Source: JAHBTB01 sp964451255 (lineage in GTDB: Bacteria > Armatimonadota > Fimbriimonadia > Fimbriimonadales > Fimbriimonadaceae). Taken from it: a stretch of DNA of 64,000 nucleotides. The stretch lies in the NCBI GenBank assembly GCA_964451255.1, contig CAYVHL010000005.1:98800-162799 (forward strand). Direction: 5' to 3'. Shown piece after piece: positions 8,111-16,018 of the stretch. The translations under genes were made by a program, and so were the position numbers. How positions within the stretch are numbered: position 1 is the first letter of the stretch; each line of letters begins with the position of its first letter. Under the pieces are notes generated by a model. It saw nothing but the letters and a program-made list of their open reading frames with translations. It made no database searches and was not told the origin of the DNA.

Positions 8111-9087
8111 AAGTCGGTGTGGTCGGAGCTGGCGGCATGGGGGCCGTGCACTCCCGCCATTGGGCGTCGGTAGCTGGCGTCGAACTTTATGTCTTCGACC
8201 TGGACGATAGCAAGCGGGACGAGCTAGCGTCGCAGTACGGGATGAGGGCGACAAACGACTTGGACAAGCTCATCCAGTCTGTGGACATTGTGGATGTGTG
8301 CGTCCCGACCGATCTGCACGCGGATGTGGCGGTCGCAAGTCTAGGGGCCAAGCGTGCTACGTTGGTCGAGAAGCCGCTGGCAAGGACGATGGATGACGCC
8401 GAGAGGATTGTGTCTGCCGCCAAGAAGAGCGGCGTGGCGCTTGGGATCGGACATGTCGTCAGGTACTTCCCAGAACACGAGAGCATCCGCAACGCGATAC
8501 AACGTGGTGTGATCGGCACACCCGCGGCGGCGAGGCTCAGGCGAGGCGGGGGGCTACCGCGCAACTATGACGGCTGGTTTAGCGATCAAGGCAGGTCGGG
8601 CGGCGTCCTCCTCGACTTGGCGATCCACGACTTCGACTGGATCCTTTGGGCGTTGGGCCCGGTGAAGAGCGTCTACGCCCGGTCCGTTACCCTGGGGAAG
8701 GGAGTCGCCGGTGCAGATTTCAAGGGCGACCACGCGTTGGCCACGCTTTCGCTCGAATCCGGTGCGGTCGCGCACGTCGAGGCCACATGGATGGATCCTT
8801 CCGGCGGCCGTGCCGCCGTCGAAGTTGCGGGAAGCAAGGGCTTAGTCGAATTTGACTCGCGCAATTGTCCTTCAGTCAGAATCGCCACACCTGGCGTGTC
8901 GCGCACCGAAGCCCCCAATGGGCCGGGCCTCGACCCCTACTATCGCCAACTCAAGTCGTTTCATGACGCGATTGAAAGGGGCGAGAAGCCACCGGTCGGG
9001 CCTGAGGAGGGTCTCGCCGCCCTGCAGGTCGCTTTGGCGGCGGTGGAGAGCGCAAAGTCTCACCGCATGGTCAGTATCACTACCTGA
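8107..9087 (+). CDS. Gfo/Idh/MocA-family NAD(P)-dependent oxidoreductase
   Basis: A 326-residue cytosolic oxidoreductase. The N-terminal Rossmann fold has GVVGAGGMGAVHSRHW at residues 3-18, and the family's catalytic lysine lies in the conserved EKP box (LVEKPLARTMDDAERI). The C-terminal alpha/beta domain carries the paired GGVLLDLAIHDFDWILWALG motif with the histidine that contacts substrate. Such enzymes oxidise sugars, inositols or their acids; no specific substrate is visible. The gene is translationally coupled to the EamA transporter by ATGA overlap, so the two may handle the same metabolite. Confidence 0.9.
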   Translation: MKVGVVGAGGMGAVHSRHWASVAGVELYVFDLDDSKRDELASQYGMRATNDLDKLIQSVDIVDVCVPTDLHADVAVASLGAKRATLVEKPLARTMDDAERIVSAAKKSGVALGIGHVVRYFPEHESIRNAIQRGVIGTPAAARLRRGGGLPRNYDGWFSDQGRSGGVLLDLAIHDFDWILWALGPVKSVYARSVTLGKGVAGADFKGDHALATLSLESGAVAHVEATWMDPSGGRAAVEVAGSKGLVEFDSRNCPSVRIATPGVSRTEAPNGPGLDPYYRQLKSFHDAIERGEKPPVGPEEGLAALQVALAAVESAKSHRMVSITT

Positions 9088-9187
9088 TTGACCTCGCAAC
9101 ACTATCTGATTAGCACCAATCTGCAGAACTTGGTGGGGGATGTGCTTGTCAAACAGCACTGGCGATTTGTTTCGCTGGAGAGTTCAC

Positions 9188-9832
9188 ATGAAGAAAACCC
9201 TTGCCATTTCGGCCCTCGCTGTCCTTGCGGCCGTTGCTAATGCTGGAATTTCGAGCGTCAGCGGTTCGACCCTTGTTGTTTCACCGCCGGCAAACGTCCG
9301 CGACGACCAAAGCGAGAGCAACACGAACGCCATCTTGTTCCTTGAGAACGGAGATGTCACTCTGGGCGCGAACCTCGCTGTTGACGCGGTTGCCCCTGGA
9401 ACTTACGATGACAACTCGGACTTGAGCACGACCAACATCCTTGCCGGTACGCACGTCGCCAGCTACTTCTTGCACAGCGACCCGGTGGAGAACCCGGTGA
9501 AGGTCTATGAAGGGTCGATGACCTTTGACGAGAACATCCTTGGCGTCATCGCCACGAGAGGTCACCTCAACCTCAGCGATCCGGTCCTCGGGAACGGTGG
9601 GACGCTCTATCCGACTGGTTCGACCTATGACAACGCTCGGCAGTACGAGCTGAGTCAAGGCGAGTACTTCTCGATCAGCGGCGACATGAAGACGATCCGG
9701 TATCGCGCCGTGACCAGCACCCGCATGGACCAGTTCCGCGTCGTGACGGAATCGGTTCCTGAGCCGACCTCGATGTTTGCCCTCGGTCTTGGCGTCGTCG
9801 GCCTTGTGCGACGAGCTCGCCGCAAGGCCTGA
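9188..9832 (+). CDS. Secreted PEP-CTERM-anchored protein
   Basis: A 214-residue secreted protein. It has a Sec signal peptide (KKTLAISALAVLAAVANA), a Ser/Thr/Asn-rich extracellular domain with no enzyme motif, and a C-terminal PEP-CTERM tail: VPEPTSMFALGLGVVGLVRRARRK. Proteins with this tail are processed by an exosortase at the Pro-Glu-Pro site and often end in exopolysaccharide; no exosortase lies in this window. The start is the ATG at 9188 with GGAG seven bases upstream. A strong terminator follows 24 bases after the stop. Two other PEP-CTERM proteins occur at 15.1 and 45.8 kb. Confidence 0.88.
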   Translation: MKKTLAISALAVLAAVANAGISSVSGSTLVVSPPANVRDDQSESNTNAILFLENGDVTLGANLAVDAVAPGTYDDNSDLSTTNILAGTHVASYFLHSDPVENPVKVYEGSMTFDENILGVIATRGHLNLSDPVLGNGGTLYPTGSTYDNARQYELSQGEYFSISGDMKTIRYRAVTSTRMDQFRVVTESVPEPTSMFALGLGVVGLVRRARRKA

Positions 9833-9856
9833 TTACGCATCGCCCACCACTGTCCG

Positions 9857-9893
9857 GCTGCCGCGACGCTTTCATCGTCGCGGCAGCATTCTT
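9857..9893 (+). terminator. Rho-independent terminator of the PEP-CTERM gene
   Basis: A perfect 12-bp stem (GCTGCCGCGACG at 9857-9868 with its complement at 9876-9887) around a 7-base loop, followed by ATTCTTTG. It lies just downstream of the PEP-CTERM gene and is correctly oriented for it. Confidence 0.85.
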
Positions 9894-10015
9894 TGTTGCC
9901 CTGTCCTGCATTTATGCGTGATCTTTGATCCCCGCCCTTGTTGCGGGACTAGAACTGGCGGACAATGGTTGTGCGGGCATTGCCGCAATTCTTCTTCCTT
10001 GTCCTATTCCTAAGT
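9894..10015. other. Non-coding spacer with two further small hairpins
   Basis: No convincing gene lies between the PEP-CTERM gene and hpd. The spacer holds a CCCGC/GCGGG hairpin (9931-9935 with 9943-9947) and a TGCGG/CCGCA hairpin (9972-9976 with 9983-9987) followed directly by a T-rich stretch, AATTCTTCTTCCTTG. Together with the strong stem-loops on each side this makes four hairpins in 200 bases. It could be back-up termination or a small RNA; neither can be shown from sequence alone. Confidence 0.4.
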
Positions 10016-10061
10016 GGCCGCCGCACTCCCCTAAGGGGAATGCGGCGGCCCTCTTTCTTTC
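10016..10061. terminator. Long GC-rich stem-loop between convergent genes
   Basis: A 16-base arm (10016-10031) pairs with 10035-10050 with one C-A mismatch around a three-base TAA loop. The plus strand continues CTCTTTCTTTCC, so termination is best oriented for rightward transcripts. Its location, nine bases after the end of hpd on the other strand, suggests it may also end or protect the hpd message. Confidence 0.75.
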
Positions 10062-10070
10062 CACGCAGGA

Positions 10071-11159
10071 TCAGAGCGTCCCGCGAAGGGCCTGCTCACG
10101 TTCAATGGATTCAAACAGGGCTTTGAAGTTGCCCTTGCCGAAGCTTGTCGCTCCCTTTCGGTGGATGATCTCGTAGAACAGGGTCGGGCGGTCGGTCACC
10201 GGTTTGGTGAATATCTGGAGCAGATAGCCCTCGTCGTCGCGGTCGACCAAAATTCCAAGCTGGGCCAGCTCCTCAATGTCCTCGTCGATGTCGCCGACCC
10301 GGTCGGGCAACATGTCGTAGTAGCTTTGTGGCACGCTGAGGAACTGGATGCCGCGTGCCATGAGCCGCGAGACCGTGTGCACGATGTCGTCGGTGCGCAT
10401 GGCGACGTGTTGCACACCAGGGCCGCCGAAGAACTCCAGATACTCGTCGATCTGGCTCTTCTTCTTGCCTTGGGCGGGTTCGTTGATGGGGAACTTGACC
10501 CGCCCGTTTCCATTGGACATCACCTTGCTCATGAGAGACGTGTAGTCGGTGGAAATGTCCTTGTCGTCGAAGCTGATCAGGTTCTTGAATCCGAGGATGT
10601 CCTCGTACCATTTCACCCAGTAGTTCATCTTGCCAAGCTCGACGTTGCCGACGCAGTGGTCGACTTCAATCAGGCCGATGGGGTCACCAGGTTGGTCTTC
10701 GGGGCGGAAGCCAGGCAGGAACGGGCCGCTGTACTTGTCCCGGTTGATGAAGCTGTGGACGGTGTCACCGTATGTCTTGATGGCGGCATGCCTGACCAGG
10801 CCGAAGTCGTCTTCGAGGGTCTCGGGCTCGATGCTGGCCTCGGCGCCTCGGGCCGTGGCCGTCTTGAACGCCCAGTCGACGTCGTCGACTTCGAACGCGA
10901 TGTTCTGGACGAAGTCGCCGTGGCGCGTGATCTTGTCCGCCATGTAGTGGCCCGGCCGCAACGGGGCAGAGAACACAAGCCGGAGGTCGTTCTGCCTGAG
11001 TACATAGTCGACCTGGTCGTGGTGGCCGGTCTCGAGGCCGCGGTACGCCCCGATCGAGAAGCCAAAGGTGTGCTGATAGAAGAAGGCCGACTGGCGCGCG
11101 TTGTTGACGAAGTGCCGGATATGGTCGACCCGGCGGATAGGGAAGCTGTCGGTGCTCAT
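10071..11159 (-). CDS. hpd: 4-hydroxyphenylpyruvate dioxygenase
   Basis: A 362-residue Fe(II) enzyme of tyrosine catabolism that converts 4-hydroxyphenylpyruvate to homogentisate. It has two VOC-type halves. The three iron ligands are visible in the C-terminal half: His in EVDHCVGNV, His in PGVQHVAMRTDD and Glu in LFYEIIHRKG. The family C-terminal GKGNFKALFESIEREQ is present. I chose the ATG at 11157-11159, which has AGGA seven bases upstream, over the GTG at 11180. No homogentisate dioxygenase or fumarylacetoacetase gene is in the window. Indoleamine dioxygenase at 47.4 kb is a second aromatic amino-acid oxidase. Confidence 0.95.
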   Translation of the reverse strand: MSTDSFPIRRVDHIRHFVNNARQSAFFYQHTFGFSIGAYRGLETGHHDQVDYVLRQNDLRLVFSAPLRPGHYMADKITRHGDFVQNIAFEVDDVDWAFKTATARGAEASIEPETLEDDFGLVRHAAIKTYGDTVHSFINRDKYSGPFLPGFRPEDQPGDPIGLIEVDHCVGNVELGKMNYWVKWYEDILGFKNLISFDDKDISTDYTSLMSKVMSNGNGRVKFPINEPAQGKKKSQIDEYLEFFGGPGVQHVAMRTDDIVHTVSRLMARGIQFLSVPQSYYDMLPDRVGDIDEDIEELAQLGILVDRDDEGYLLQIFTKPVTDRPTLFYEIIHRKGATSFGKGNFKALFESIEREQALRGTL

Positions 11160-11340
11160 CGTTGTGTCCTGCTGTTGCACGCCCCAATTTCAGGTCGCCA
11201 AAACCCAAATACGGTCGTTACGGGCAACGAAAAGCTGTCACTTATTATGACGTCGCTGGACCCCTACACGAGCCAAGTCCCGCGATAGGAACGACAAACC
11301 GGCCGCCAGGGAGATCCATTCCTCTCCCCGGCGACTCGGG

Positions 11341-11523
11341 TCAGTCTTTACCTCGGTCGTGCTTTCCGATACCCTTGGGAGGCACCCGGTTGAAGTCCGT
11401 CTTGGTCTCTTCTGGCGGCATGGCTGTGCGCATGGCGAAGATCGCCAGCACCGCCAGGACGAGTAAGACCACGCCGAGTACGACGGCCTTCTGCTTCTTG
11501 TCGGCCGTCATGGGTTCGTGCAA
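11341..11523 (-). CDS. Small single-helix membrane protein following the prepilin gene
   Basis: A 60-residue protein with one transmembrane helix (KAVVLGVVLLVLAVLAIFAM, about residues 12-31), a short basic cytoplasmic N-terminus and a charged tail rich in Pro, Lys and Asp. No family is recognised. Its start overlaps the end of the prepilin gene by 16 bases on the same strand, so it is probably translated from the same message. It could be an accessory of pilin assembly, which is inference from position only. Confidence 0.6.
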   Translation of the reverse strand: MHEPMTADKKQKAVVLGVVLLVLAVLAIFAMRTAMPPEETKTDFNRVPPKGIGKHDRGKD

Positions 11524-12350
11524 CAGTCGCTTGGGTACAGGTCCGGATTGGTGTGTGGGTTTGGCGCGTCCACATCCCAGATGACGCGGGCCGCGTTGTA
11601 GTTCGTCATGATCACGTATTCGTTTCCGGACGTCTCGATCGCCATCTGATTGAGGAGCGAGAACGCGGTGTAGCTCTTGGAGTGCCCGTCCAATAGGTTG
11701 ACGTTCGTCCGCTTGGAGTGCCGGTCTGAAATTCCGTATCGCCGACCGAGCCCGTACCCGGGATCAACGTAAGCAGGGCGTCCCGTCGTCCCGTTGGCCG
11801 AGGTGCCGTTGAAGGCGTCGACGTTAAAGACCGTCTCGGCAGGAAATTGGATGTTGCTTTCACCGACCGGACGTGGATGTGGGTCGCCCAGACCCGTGTC
11901 CGGACAAGCGCCGTTGCCGCCCACGATGAAATAGTCGTAGTAGTTGTAGTAGTAGCCAAGGTAGGAGTTCATGCCGAGCCCGACATTGATCCGCGCGTCA
12001 AACGTCAGGTCCTTCATTTGGTTCGGCGCGTCGGGGCAGTTATAGATCTGGATGTTCTTCGTGTACTGGAAGAGCGTTCCCATCCATGTGTATGGCGCGA
12101 TGTCGCCGGCCTGGTTTGTGCAACCACCCGGGTAGAGCTCGTGGATCTGTCCGTCGTTGTCGCCCATGTACATCAGTTCGGCCAGGATCAACTGCTTCGA
12201 GTTGCTGAGGCACGAGGTCTTCTTCGCCGCTTCCTTTGCTTGGGCGAACACCGGGAAAAGGATGGCGGCCAGGATGGCGATGATGGCGATCACGACGAGG
12301 AGTTCGATCAGCGTGAAGGCGTGGGATTTGCGAGAGCAAGCGAGATTCAT
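11508..12350 (-). CDS. DUF1559-type prepilin-like secreted protein
   Basis: A 280-residue protein with a type IV prepilin N-terminus: a short basic leader, peptidase site SHA|FTLIELLVV with the required Glu at mature position 5, and a long hydrophobic helix ending ILFPVFAQAKEAAKK. That phrase is typical of the large H-X9-DG/DUF1559 families of Armatimonadota and Planctomycetes. The body is Tyr/Asn/Gly-rich with a late RHSKRTNVNLLDGHSKSY box, the usual H-x(n)-DG signature. I start at the ATG at 12348-12350, which has AGGTGA seven bases upstream. Function is probably cell-surface pseudopilin; no assembly ATPase is nearby. Confidence 0.9.
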   Translation of the reverse strand: MNLACSRKSHAFTLIELLVVIAIIAILAAILFPVFAQAKEAAKKTSCLSNSKQLILAELMYMGDNDGQIHELYPGGCTNQAGDIAPYTWMGTLFQYTKNIQIYNCPDAPNQMKDLTFDARINVGLGMNSYLGYYYNYYDYFIVGGNGACPDTGLGDPHPRPVGESNIQFPAETVFNVDAFNGTSANGTTGRPAYVDPGYGLGRRYGISDRHSKRTNVNLLDGHSKSYTAFSLLNQMAIETSGNEYVIMTNYNAARVIWDVDAPNPHTNPDLYPSDCCTNP

Positions 12351-12580
12351 AAGGTAATCACCTTGGGCCGCAAAACTACGGTGCATTGGCGGCCCAGAGC
12401 GTCAATATATCACGGGACTAGGGCGAACGAGCGATTTACTGTGAAATTGGTCAAGGACAATTTGTCGTACATTCGAAGTCGTCAATAGTGCTTGTTATGT
12501 TGATGTAATAGAGTGCTACAGCGGCGAAAGGGAGTAGCCGAGTAGTCTGCACGACAATCGGACTGTGTGCGAAACTTTCG

Positions 12581-13306
12581 TCAGCGGCGGTAATGCGGCA
12601 GCATTTTGTTGAAGAGAATGATTTGGAACGACGGGCAACGGGACTCGTCGGCGTGCCAGGCGGATCCGGGTGGCGGGAGGGGTTCTTCCAAAGCAGTCAA
12701 CACAGCCCCAGATTCAAAGAACGGACGCAGGAGCGAACTGAGCGGCCGGTGGTAGTTGTCGATCTGCAGGCCGCCCCAGGCCAAGTGGAGCGTGAACTCC
12801 TCCATGTAGCGGTCGACCGTGCGATAGAGCCTGTTTCCTTCCGAGTCCTTCTGCCAACCGTCGGTCGTGCTCGCCATGTTTGAGACGGTGACGACCGCGA
12901 TCCGCCCGCCTGGTCGGCACACGCGCACCATCTCCTTGGCCGCCGCCCGATAATCGGGGATGTCCAGGATCGTAAGATAGCTGATGACCAGGTCGAACGC
13001 TCCGGTGCGGAACGGGAGGGCGCTGCCGTCGCCGAGGGCGAATCGGGGGCCGAACGTGCGCGCGGCGTGTTCTGCAAGGCGCGCCACCGGCTCGACGCCA
13101 AAGGCCTCCGCGTCATGTCGGGCAAGCTTTCCGACATAACGGCCCTGGCCGCTGCCGACGTCGAGCACGCGAAGCCCACGGACATCGCCGATGAGGCTCG
13201 CGAGGGCGGGGTCGAGGATGTGTTTGCGCGAGTCGTCGCCGTCTTCGCCCTGGAGGGCGATCCACGCCTCCGCCGAAGCCGTCCAATCCGGATACCGCCC
13301 GCTCAC
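12581..13306 (-). CDS. Class I SAM-dependent methyltransferase
   Basis: A 241-residue Rossmann-fold methyltransferase. Motif I reads VLDVGSGQGRYVGKLA (about residues 47-62), motif II holds the acidic FGVEP, and later DGSALPFRTGAFDLVISYLTILDIPDYR fits motifs III-IV of the UbiE/Methyltransf_11 group. The substrate is not predictable. The GTG start at 13306 lies 76 bases from the tRNA-Thr gene on the other strand. The 230 bases between this gene and the prepilin gene upstream of 12350 are AT-rich and hold the prepilin promoter, but no -35/-10 pair stands out. Confidence 0.85.
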   Translation of the reverse strand: MSGRYPDWTASAEAWIALQGEDGDDSRKHILDPALASLIGDVRGLRVLDVGSGQGRYVGKLARHDAEAFGVEPVARLAEHAARTFGPRFALGDGSALPFRTGAFDLVISYLTILDIPDYRAAAKEMVRVCRPGGRIAVVTVSNMASTTDGWQKDSEGNRLYRTVDRYMEEFTLHLAWGGLQIDNYHRPLSSLLRPFFESGAVLTALEEPLPPPGSAWHADESRCPSFQIILFNKMLPHYRR

Positions 13307-13382
13307 GGGCCGCAGGATACTCGTCGGCCGCTAGGTCGTACGTTGCAGACCACCGCCTCGCCGACCCATAATGACCGGGCAG

Positions 13383-13457
13383 GCCGATGTAGCTCAGTGG
13401 TAGAGCAGCTGTTTCGTAAACAGCAGGTCACCGGTTCGAATCCGGTCATCGGCTCCA
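13383..13457 (+). tRNA. tRNA-Thr (anticodon CGT)
   Basis: A complete cloverleaf of 75 bases including an encoded CCA at 13455-13457. The acceptor stem is GCCGATG with CATCGGC, the D arm is TAGCTCAGTGGTAGAGCA, the anticodon stem is GCTGT/ACAGC with loop TTCGTAA (anticodon CGT at 13415-13417), and the T arm contains GGTTCGAATCC. It reads ACG threonine codons. No integrase or attachment-site duplication is seen beside it. Confidence 0.97.
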
Positions 13458-13604
13458 CAAACTGATTCCTTAGCTTTGGAGATGGATTGGCGTCCCCGTC
13501 CAGGCAGTTGTGTTCGGCGATGGAATCGTGCAAGCCAGTCTTGGCGCTCACACCTCAAGAAGTGGTCACGGGCCTCGAGCAATACCGACCGGCGGGAGGC
13601 GTAG

Positions 13605-14138
13605 ATGACAGGTATGGGAGCCACAACTGTGAAAAGCGCCTCGGCCGCCGGTCGTTTAGCCGAATCGTCGTTCGCCGTCGTCACCGACCCGGTGCAGGAA
13701 CAAAACCACCGGGTACTCCAGCCCGTCCTCACGGACCTCATCGCGTACAGCTTGCTCTTGAAGCAGTTGCATTGGAACGTCACGGGGCCGAACTTCCGCC
13801 CGATCCACCAACACCTGGACGAGATCCACGGGGAAGTCATGGAGGCGGTGGACTCGGTCGCCGAGCGGCTGGCTGCGACGGGACACAGCCCCGACGGCAC
13901 TGTCCAGTCAGTCAGCAGGGACTCCGAATTGGGTGAGACCCCAACGGGCTTTCTGCCCGACGTCGAAGTGTTGAAACTTGCCGCCTATCGCACCCACGAA
14001 CTGACCGGTCTTGTTCGTTCCCGGATGGAGGCGATCGAGGACAAGGACACGGTCACCGCCGACCTTCTCCACCAGGTCGTCGAAGGGCTTGAGAAGCACC
14101 ACTGGATGCTCCGCGCCCAATTGACCCATCAATCCTGA
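13605..14138 (+). CDS. dps: Dps/ferritin-like DNA-protection protein
   Basis: A 177-residue ferritin-fold protein of the Dps group, which forms dodecamers that store iron and use peroxide as oxidant. The ferroxidase signature is clear: LKQLHWNVTGPNFRPIHQHLDEI, followed by EVMEAVDSVAERL. The N-terminal extension (about 30 residues) contains the Lys/Arg and Ala/Ser typical of DNA-binding tails but is only weakly basic. The ATG at 13605 has GGGAGG seven bases upstream. It follows tRNA-Thr by 147 bases and precedes the pirin gene by 103 bases; all three are on the plus strand, and the last two are plausible oxidative-stress genes. Confidence 0.92.
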   Translation: MTGMGATTVKSASAAGRLAESSFAVVTDPVQEQNHRVLQPVLTDLIAYSLLLKQLHWNVTGPNFRPIHQHLDEIHGEVMEAVDSVAERLAATGHSPDGTVQSVSRDSELGETPTGFLPDVEVLKLAAYRTHELTGLVRSRMEAIEDKDTVTADLLHQVVEGLEKHHWMLRAQLTHQS

Positions 14139-14241
14139 ATAGGATAATCGTGCTGTAAGCCAGTGGGACTCGTTGAGGCCTCTGGCGGCGTAGACTAATG
14201 GAGGGGACGGCCGATCCCGGCCGTCCCGAGGAACCACGAGC

Positions 14242-15144
14242 ATGTCCATCCGCCCCGTCCAAAGAGTGATCCAGTCCCGTCCGACGCTCGAGGGCGCCGG
14301 TGTCCACCTGCACCGGGCGTTCGGGTTCGGCAACACAAAGGACTTCGACCCGTTCCTCCTGTTCGACGACTTCCGCAACGACATCCCCGAGGACTACCTG
14401 GCCGGGTTTCCCTGGCACCCGCACCGCGGGATCGAGACGATCACATACGTCTTGGCCGGCACAGTCGAACATGCCGACAGCCTGGGTAACAGTGGCGCGA
14501 TCTCACCCGGCGACGTCCAGTGGATGACGGCGGGCCGAGGGATAATCCACCAGGAGATGCCCAAAGGGGACGAACGGGGCCACATGCACGGGTTCCAGTT
14601 GTGGGCAAATCTGCCCCAAGCGGACAAGATGACCGCCCCGCGCTATCAGGAGATCAAGTCGGTCGAGATACCGGAGATGACCGATGACGACGGCACCAAG
14701 ATCCGAGTCGTGACCGGCGAGTTCTGGGGCAGGCGCGGCCCGGTGGAAGGGATCGCCGCCGACCCCATCTACCTTGACGTGACGGTGCCAGCAGGGAAGC
14801 GCAAGACGCTGCCGATGGACACTCGGCGCAATGCCTTTGCCTACGTGTTCGGTGGCTCGGGCAAGTTCTGCAACGCCTCAGAGCCCCTCGCTGTACCGAC
14901 GGAGAATCCGCACTGGTTGCAGACCGAGGCCCCGCCTTCCGACGTCGAGGACCGGTCGCTGGTGTTGTTCTCGGGCGGCGACGAGATCAGCGTCCAGGCG
15001 GGTGAGAAGGGCATCCGGTTCCTGCTCGTGTCGGGGCAGCCGCTCAAGGAGCCGGTGGCCTGGTACGGGCCGATCGTCATGAACACCCAAGCGGAGCTCC
15101 AAGAGGCTTACAAGGAGCTCCGCGAAGGGACGTTCTTGAACTAA
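14242..15144 (+). CDS. Pirin-family cupin protein
   Basis: A 300-residue bicupin. The metal-binding motif of pirins is intact: FPWHPHRGIETITYVLAGTVEH (His, His, Glu ligands), and the ISPGDVQWMTAGRGIIHQEM segment is the family signature. Some bacterial pirins oxidise quercetin or modulate pyruvate metabolism; most have no known reaction. GAGG lies 11 bases before the ATG. It converges with the second PEP-CTERM gene, only four bases separating the two stops, so no independent terminator fits between them. Confidence 0.93.
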   Translation: MSIRPVQRVIQSRPTLEGAGVHLHRAFGFGNTKDFDPFLLFDDFRNDIPEDYLAGFPWHPHRGIETITYVLAGTVEHADSLGNSGAISPGDVQWMTAGRGIIHQEMPKGDERGHMHGFQLWANLPQADKMTAPRYQEIKSVEIPEMTDDDGTKIRVVTGEFWGRRGPVEGIAADPIYLDVTVPAGKRKTLPMDTRRNAFAYVFGGSGKFCNASEPLAVPTENPHWLQTEAPPSDVEDRSLVLFSGGDEISVQAGEKGIRFLLVSGQPLKEPVAWYGPIVMNTQAELQEAYKELREGTFLN

Positions 15145-15148
15145 GCGC

Positions 15149-15907
15149 TTACTTGCGGCGGCGTCGGGCCATGGCTGCGGCGCCAATGCCGAGCACCGCG
15201 AGGGTCATCGGTTCCGGAACTGACTGGGCCGTTTCGACCGCACCGGTGACGAACGAACCGCTAAAGGGGTTTGTCCGGTTCCAAGCCGAATCGTAGTGAT
15301 ACAGTTGTCCGCTCCAGTCCATCACCCAGAAACTGTTGTCCGACACGTCGTAGGCGATGTCGTCGTCGTTCACGAATCCCGCACTAGAGAGCAGGGTTGC
15401 CGCACCAGAACCAAGGTTGATGCTATAGGTGCTGCCGCCCGCCGCTTGCAAAATCATCTGGCCGTTGGCCGAATCCCAGTCCAAGCCACCCGGGTAGATA
15501 CCGGTGTTGCCGATCAAGGTCGCCGCACCTGTTGACTTGTTCATTGAGTAGAAATTGGAAGCAGAGTCGGTGGCGTAGAGGTTTCCTGCACCGTCGAACC
15601 CAAGGCCGAACATGTCGGGTATGGCGTGGGCGCCGACCAAGGTCGCGGCACCCGTCACCAAATTGACCGTGTATAGGTCACGGTCGTTTCTTCCGCCGAC
15701 ATAGTACATGACGCCAGAGGTCGTGTCATAAGCGAGGTCGCCAAAGTCACCGGCCACGCCTAGGGCGCCGACTAGGTTGTCTTGAAAAGTCGTGGTGTCG
15801 AACGTGTGCAGGGTGTCGTTCGTATCTTCGACGTAGTACAACTGGGTTGCCCAGGACGTCGATGCGAACACAAGTGTGGCAAGTGCTAGAAGGGACAATT
15901 TGTTCAT
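15149..15907 (-). CDS. Secreted PEP-CTERM protein with propeller-like repeats
   Basis: A 252-residue secreted protein. A Sec signal (NKLSLLALATLVFASTSWA) precedes about five repeats of the type DLYTVNLVTGAATLVGAH, NFYSMNKSTGAATLIGNTG and TYSINLGSGAATLLSSAG, which look like a small beta-propeller. The C-terminus is the PEP-CTERM anchor VPEPMTLAVLGIGAAAMARRRRK. The start is the ATG at 15905-15907 with GGAG five bases upstream; the 13 in-frame codons before it do not look coding. It has the same sorting tail as the proteins at 9.2 and 45.8 kb but is otherwise unrelated. Confidence 0.87.
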   Translation of the reverse strand: MNKLSLLALATLVFASTSWATQLYYVEDTNDTLHTFDTTTFQDNLVGALGVAGDFGDLAYDTTSGVMYYVGGRNDRDLYTVNLVTGAATLVGAHAIPDMFGLGFDGAGNLYATDSASNFYSMNKSTGAATLIGNTGIYPGGLDWDSANGQMILQAAGGSTYSINLGSGAATLLSSAGFVNDDDIAYDVSDNSFWVMDWSGQLYHYDSAWNRTNPFSGSFVTGAVETAQSVPEPMTLAVLGIGAAAMARRRRK

Positions 15908-16018
15908 CTGATCTCCACAGCCGCAAGAGCGAGACTGTCTCGACATGGTACAGCAAAGTACTGACCATATGGCATCGAGGAGGTGATTTTGCTTATTTGC
16001 TCTCTGATTCCCCGCAAA

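Noticed and set aside
10161..11288. 375-codon frame antisense to hpd
   Set aside because: The opposite strand encodes a complete Hpd with all metal ligands; the antisense protein has no recognisable pattern.
13383..13604. Integration site at tRNA-Thr
   Set aside because: No integrase, no repeat of the tRNA 3' end and no change in gene style downstream.
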